Assembly (NCBI GenBank): GCA_902611465.1
Contig: CACLZS010000007.1
Span: 1 to 54,113 of the forward strand
Source of the DNA: an uncultured Pelagibacteraceae bacterium
Lineage (GTDB): Bacteria; Pseudomonadota; Alphaproteobacteria; Pelagibacterales; Pelagibacteraceae
Length of the DNA: 54,113 nucleotides
Direction: 5' to 3'
Position 1 is the first letter of the stretch. Every line of letters begins with the position of its first letter. The position numbers and the translations under genes are program-made. The notes beneath the pieces were generated by a model, which was not told the origin of the DNA, did no database searches, and saw only the letters and a list, made by a program, of their open reading frames with translations. Below, piece after piece: positions 53,377-54,113 of this stretch.

Positions 53377-54113
53377 TTAGTTTTTCAATTGTATCGTTTG
53401 TTTAATTTTGAATAATGAAATAATAAATAAAATCAAAGCAGCTGCCACGATTGAGGGCCCTGATGGCGTATTAAATTCTAACGACGAAAATAATCCTAAA
53501 AATACTGACAACAACCCTCCAATTATTGAAAATATAACCATCTTCTGAGGGTTATCAGATATGTTTCTAGCCATTGCGGTTGGGATAATTAATAATCCTG
53601 TAATAAGTAATAATCCAACCATTTTGATAGAAATTGCAATAATTGCAGCTATTAATATTGTAAATATTGCTTTAGCCCTGTTAGGATTTAGACCTTCCGC
53701 TTCAGCTAATTCGTAGTTTACTGTTGATGCAAACAAAGGTTTCCATATTAATTTTAAAACCAATAATATTATCGCTCCACCAATCCAAATTATAAGCAAA
53801 TCATCAGTTGTTACAGCTAATATATCTCCAAATAACAACCCCATGATATCAAATCTAATAAATGTTAAAAAACCGATAAAAACTAAACCAACGGCAAGTG
53901 ATGAGTGAGCTAGTAGCCCTAGCAAAGCATCACCAGGTAAATTAGTTTTTCTCTCAAGCTTTACTAAAATTAATGCAATAATTGATGAAGTAATAAAAAT
54001 TGCAACAGCAATATTAAAATCTAGAGTGTATGCAATTGTTACACCTAGTAAAGCAGAGTGGGCGAGAGTATCCCCAAAATATGATAATCTTCTCCAAACA
54101 ACAAAACATCCAA
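53377..54113 (-). CDS. znuB: Zinc ABC transporter permease ZnuB, partial (N terminus outside)
   Basis: The frame is open from 53377 to the window edge and begins outside. The visible 245 residues are mostly membrane helices of the ABC-3 permease family, with RRLSYFGDTLAHSALLGVTI near the edge, LPGDALLGLLAHSSLAVGLV, and the late GLLLITGLLIIPTAMAR. An ATG at 53925 also exists in this frame, but conserved coding sequence continues upstream of it. ZnuB moves zinc across the inner membrane with ZnuC and ZnuA, which are expected beyond 54113. Specificity for zinc rather than manganese rests on the adjacent zur. Confidence 0.9.
   Translation of the reverse strand, partial: GCFVVWRRLSYFGDTLAHSALLGVTIAYTLDFNIAVAIFITSSIIALILVKLERKTNLPGDALLGLLAHSSLAVGLVFIGFLTFIRFDIMGLLFGDILAVTTDDLLIIWIGGAIILLVLKLIWKPLFASTVNYELAEAEGLNPNRAKAIFTILIAAIIAISIKMVGLLLITGLLIIPTAMARNISDNPQKMVIFSIIGGLLSVFLGLFSSLEFNTPSGPSIVAAALILFIISLFKIKQTIQLKN

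Overview
The window looks like a chromosomal segment from a SAR11-type alphaproteobacterium (Pelagibacterales, 'Candidatus Pelagibacter'-like). The basis is very low GC, extreme coding density (no gap over about 235 bp; genes commonly overlap by 1-17 bp), typical alphaproteobacterial gene strings (kdsA-eno-ftsB, lipA-ratA-cinA-pgpA-ispDF, ntrYX, aapJQMP, fused IspDF) and SAR11-style phosphate genes. The taxonomic call is inferred from gene content and order; no database was searched.

Layout. 1-9,200: housekeeping genes. These are a partial PpiD/SurA-like chaperone, tpiA, secG, pyrG, kdsA, eno, ftsB, lipA, a RatA/Coq10-like protein, and on the opposite strand cinA C-domain, pgpA and ispDF. 9,200-15,150: one tight string, ntrY-ntrX-trkA-trkH (envelope/nitrogen two-component system plus potassium uptake). 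15,168-20,370: tRNA-Arg, the general amino-acid ABC importer aapJ-aapQ-aapM-aapP, a small XRE regulator, tRNA-Asn and tRNA-Cys. 20,487-26,420: valS, ilvD, a mannose-1-phosphate guanylyltransferase and a tiny lysine-rich protein.

26,500-51,500 is the most interesting part: about 25 kb almost entirely devoted to phosphorus economy. In order it holds a diacylglycerol-kinase-like gene diverging from plcP-agt (phospholipid-to-glycolipid remodelling), phoR, an unknown secreted protein, pstSCAB-phoU-phoB, sixA/ppk/ppx (polyphosphate), a NUDIX hydrolase, a TPR protein, phnX (phosphonoacetaldehyde hydrolase), a short glycerol-3-phosphate dehydrogenase, ugpB-ugpA-ugpE-ugpE'-ugpC, ugpQ and a 2H phosphoesterase. 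I see two matching Pho-box-like direct repeats, one before pstS and one in the TPR/phnX divergent gap. Read together, the genes sense phosphate, import it, store it as polyphosphate, swap phospholipids for glycolipids, and scavenge phosphonate and glycerophosphodiester phosphorus.

51,600-54,113: a metal/metalloid region undergoing decay. It has a MIP channel with altered pore motifs, a broken arsC, a small membrane protein, the C-terminal scrap of a DsbA/HCCA-isomerase gene, zur and a partial znuB.

Standout patterns are a tandem ugpE pair with a gene-conversion-like patch over the EAA loop, the same hairpin architecture at all three binding-protein/permease junctions, a GC-rich patch inside ilvD, and two gene fossils. 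I found no CRISPR arrays, insertion sequences, phage genes or rRNA.
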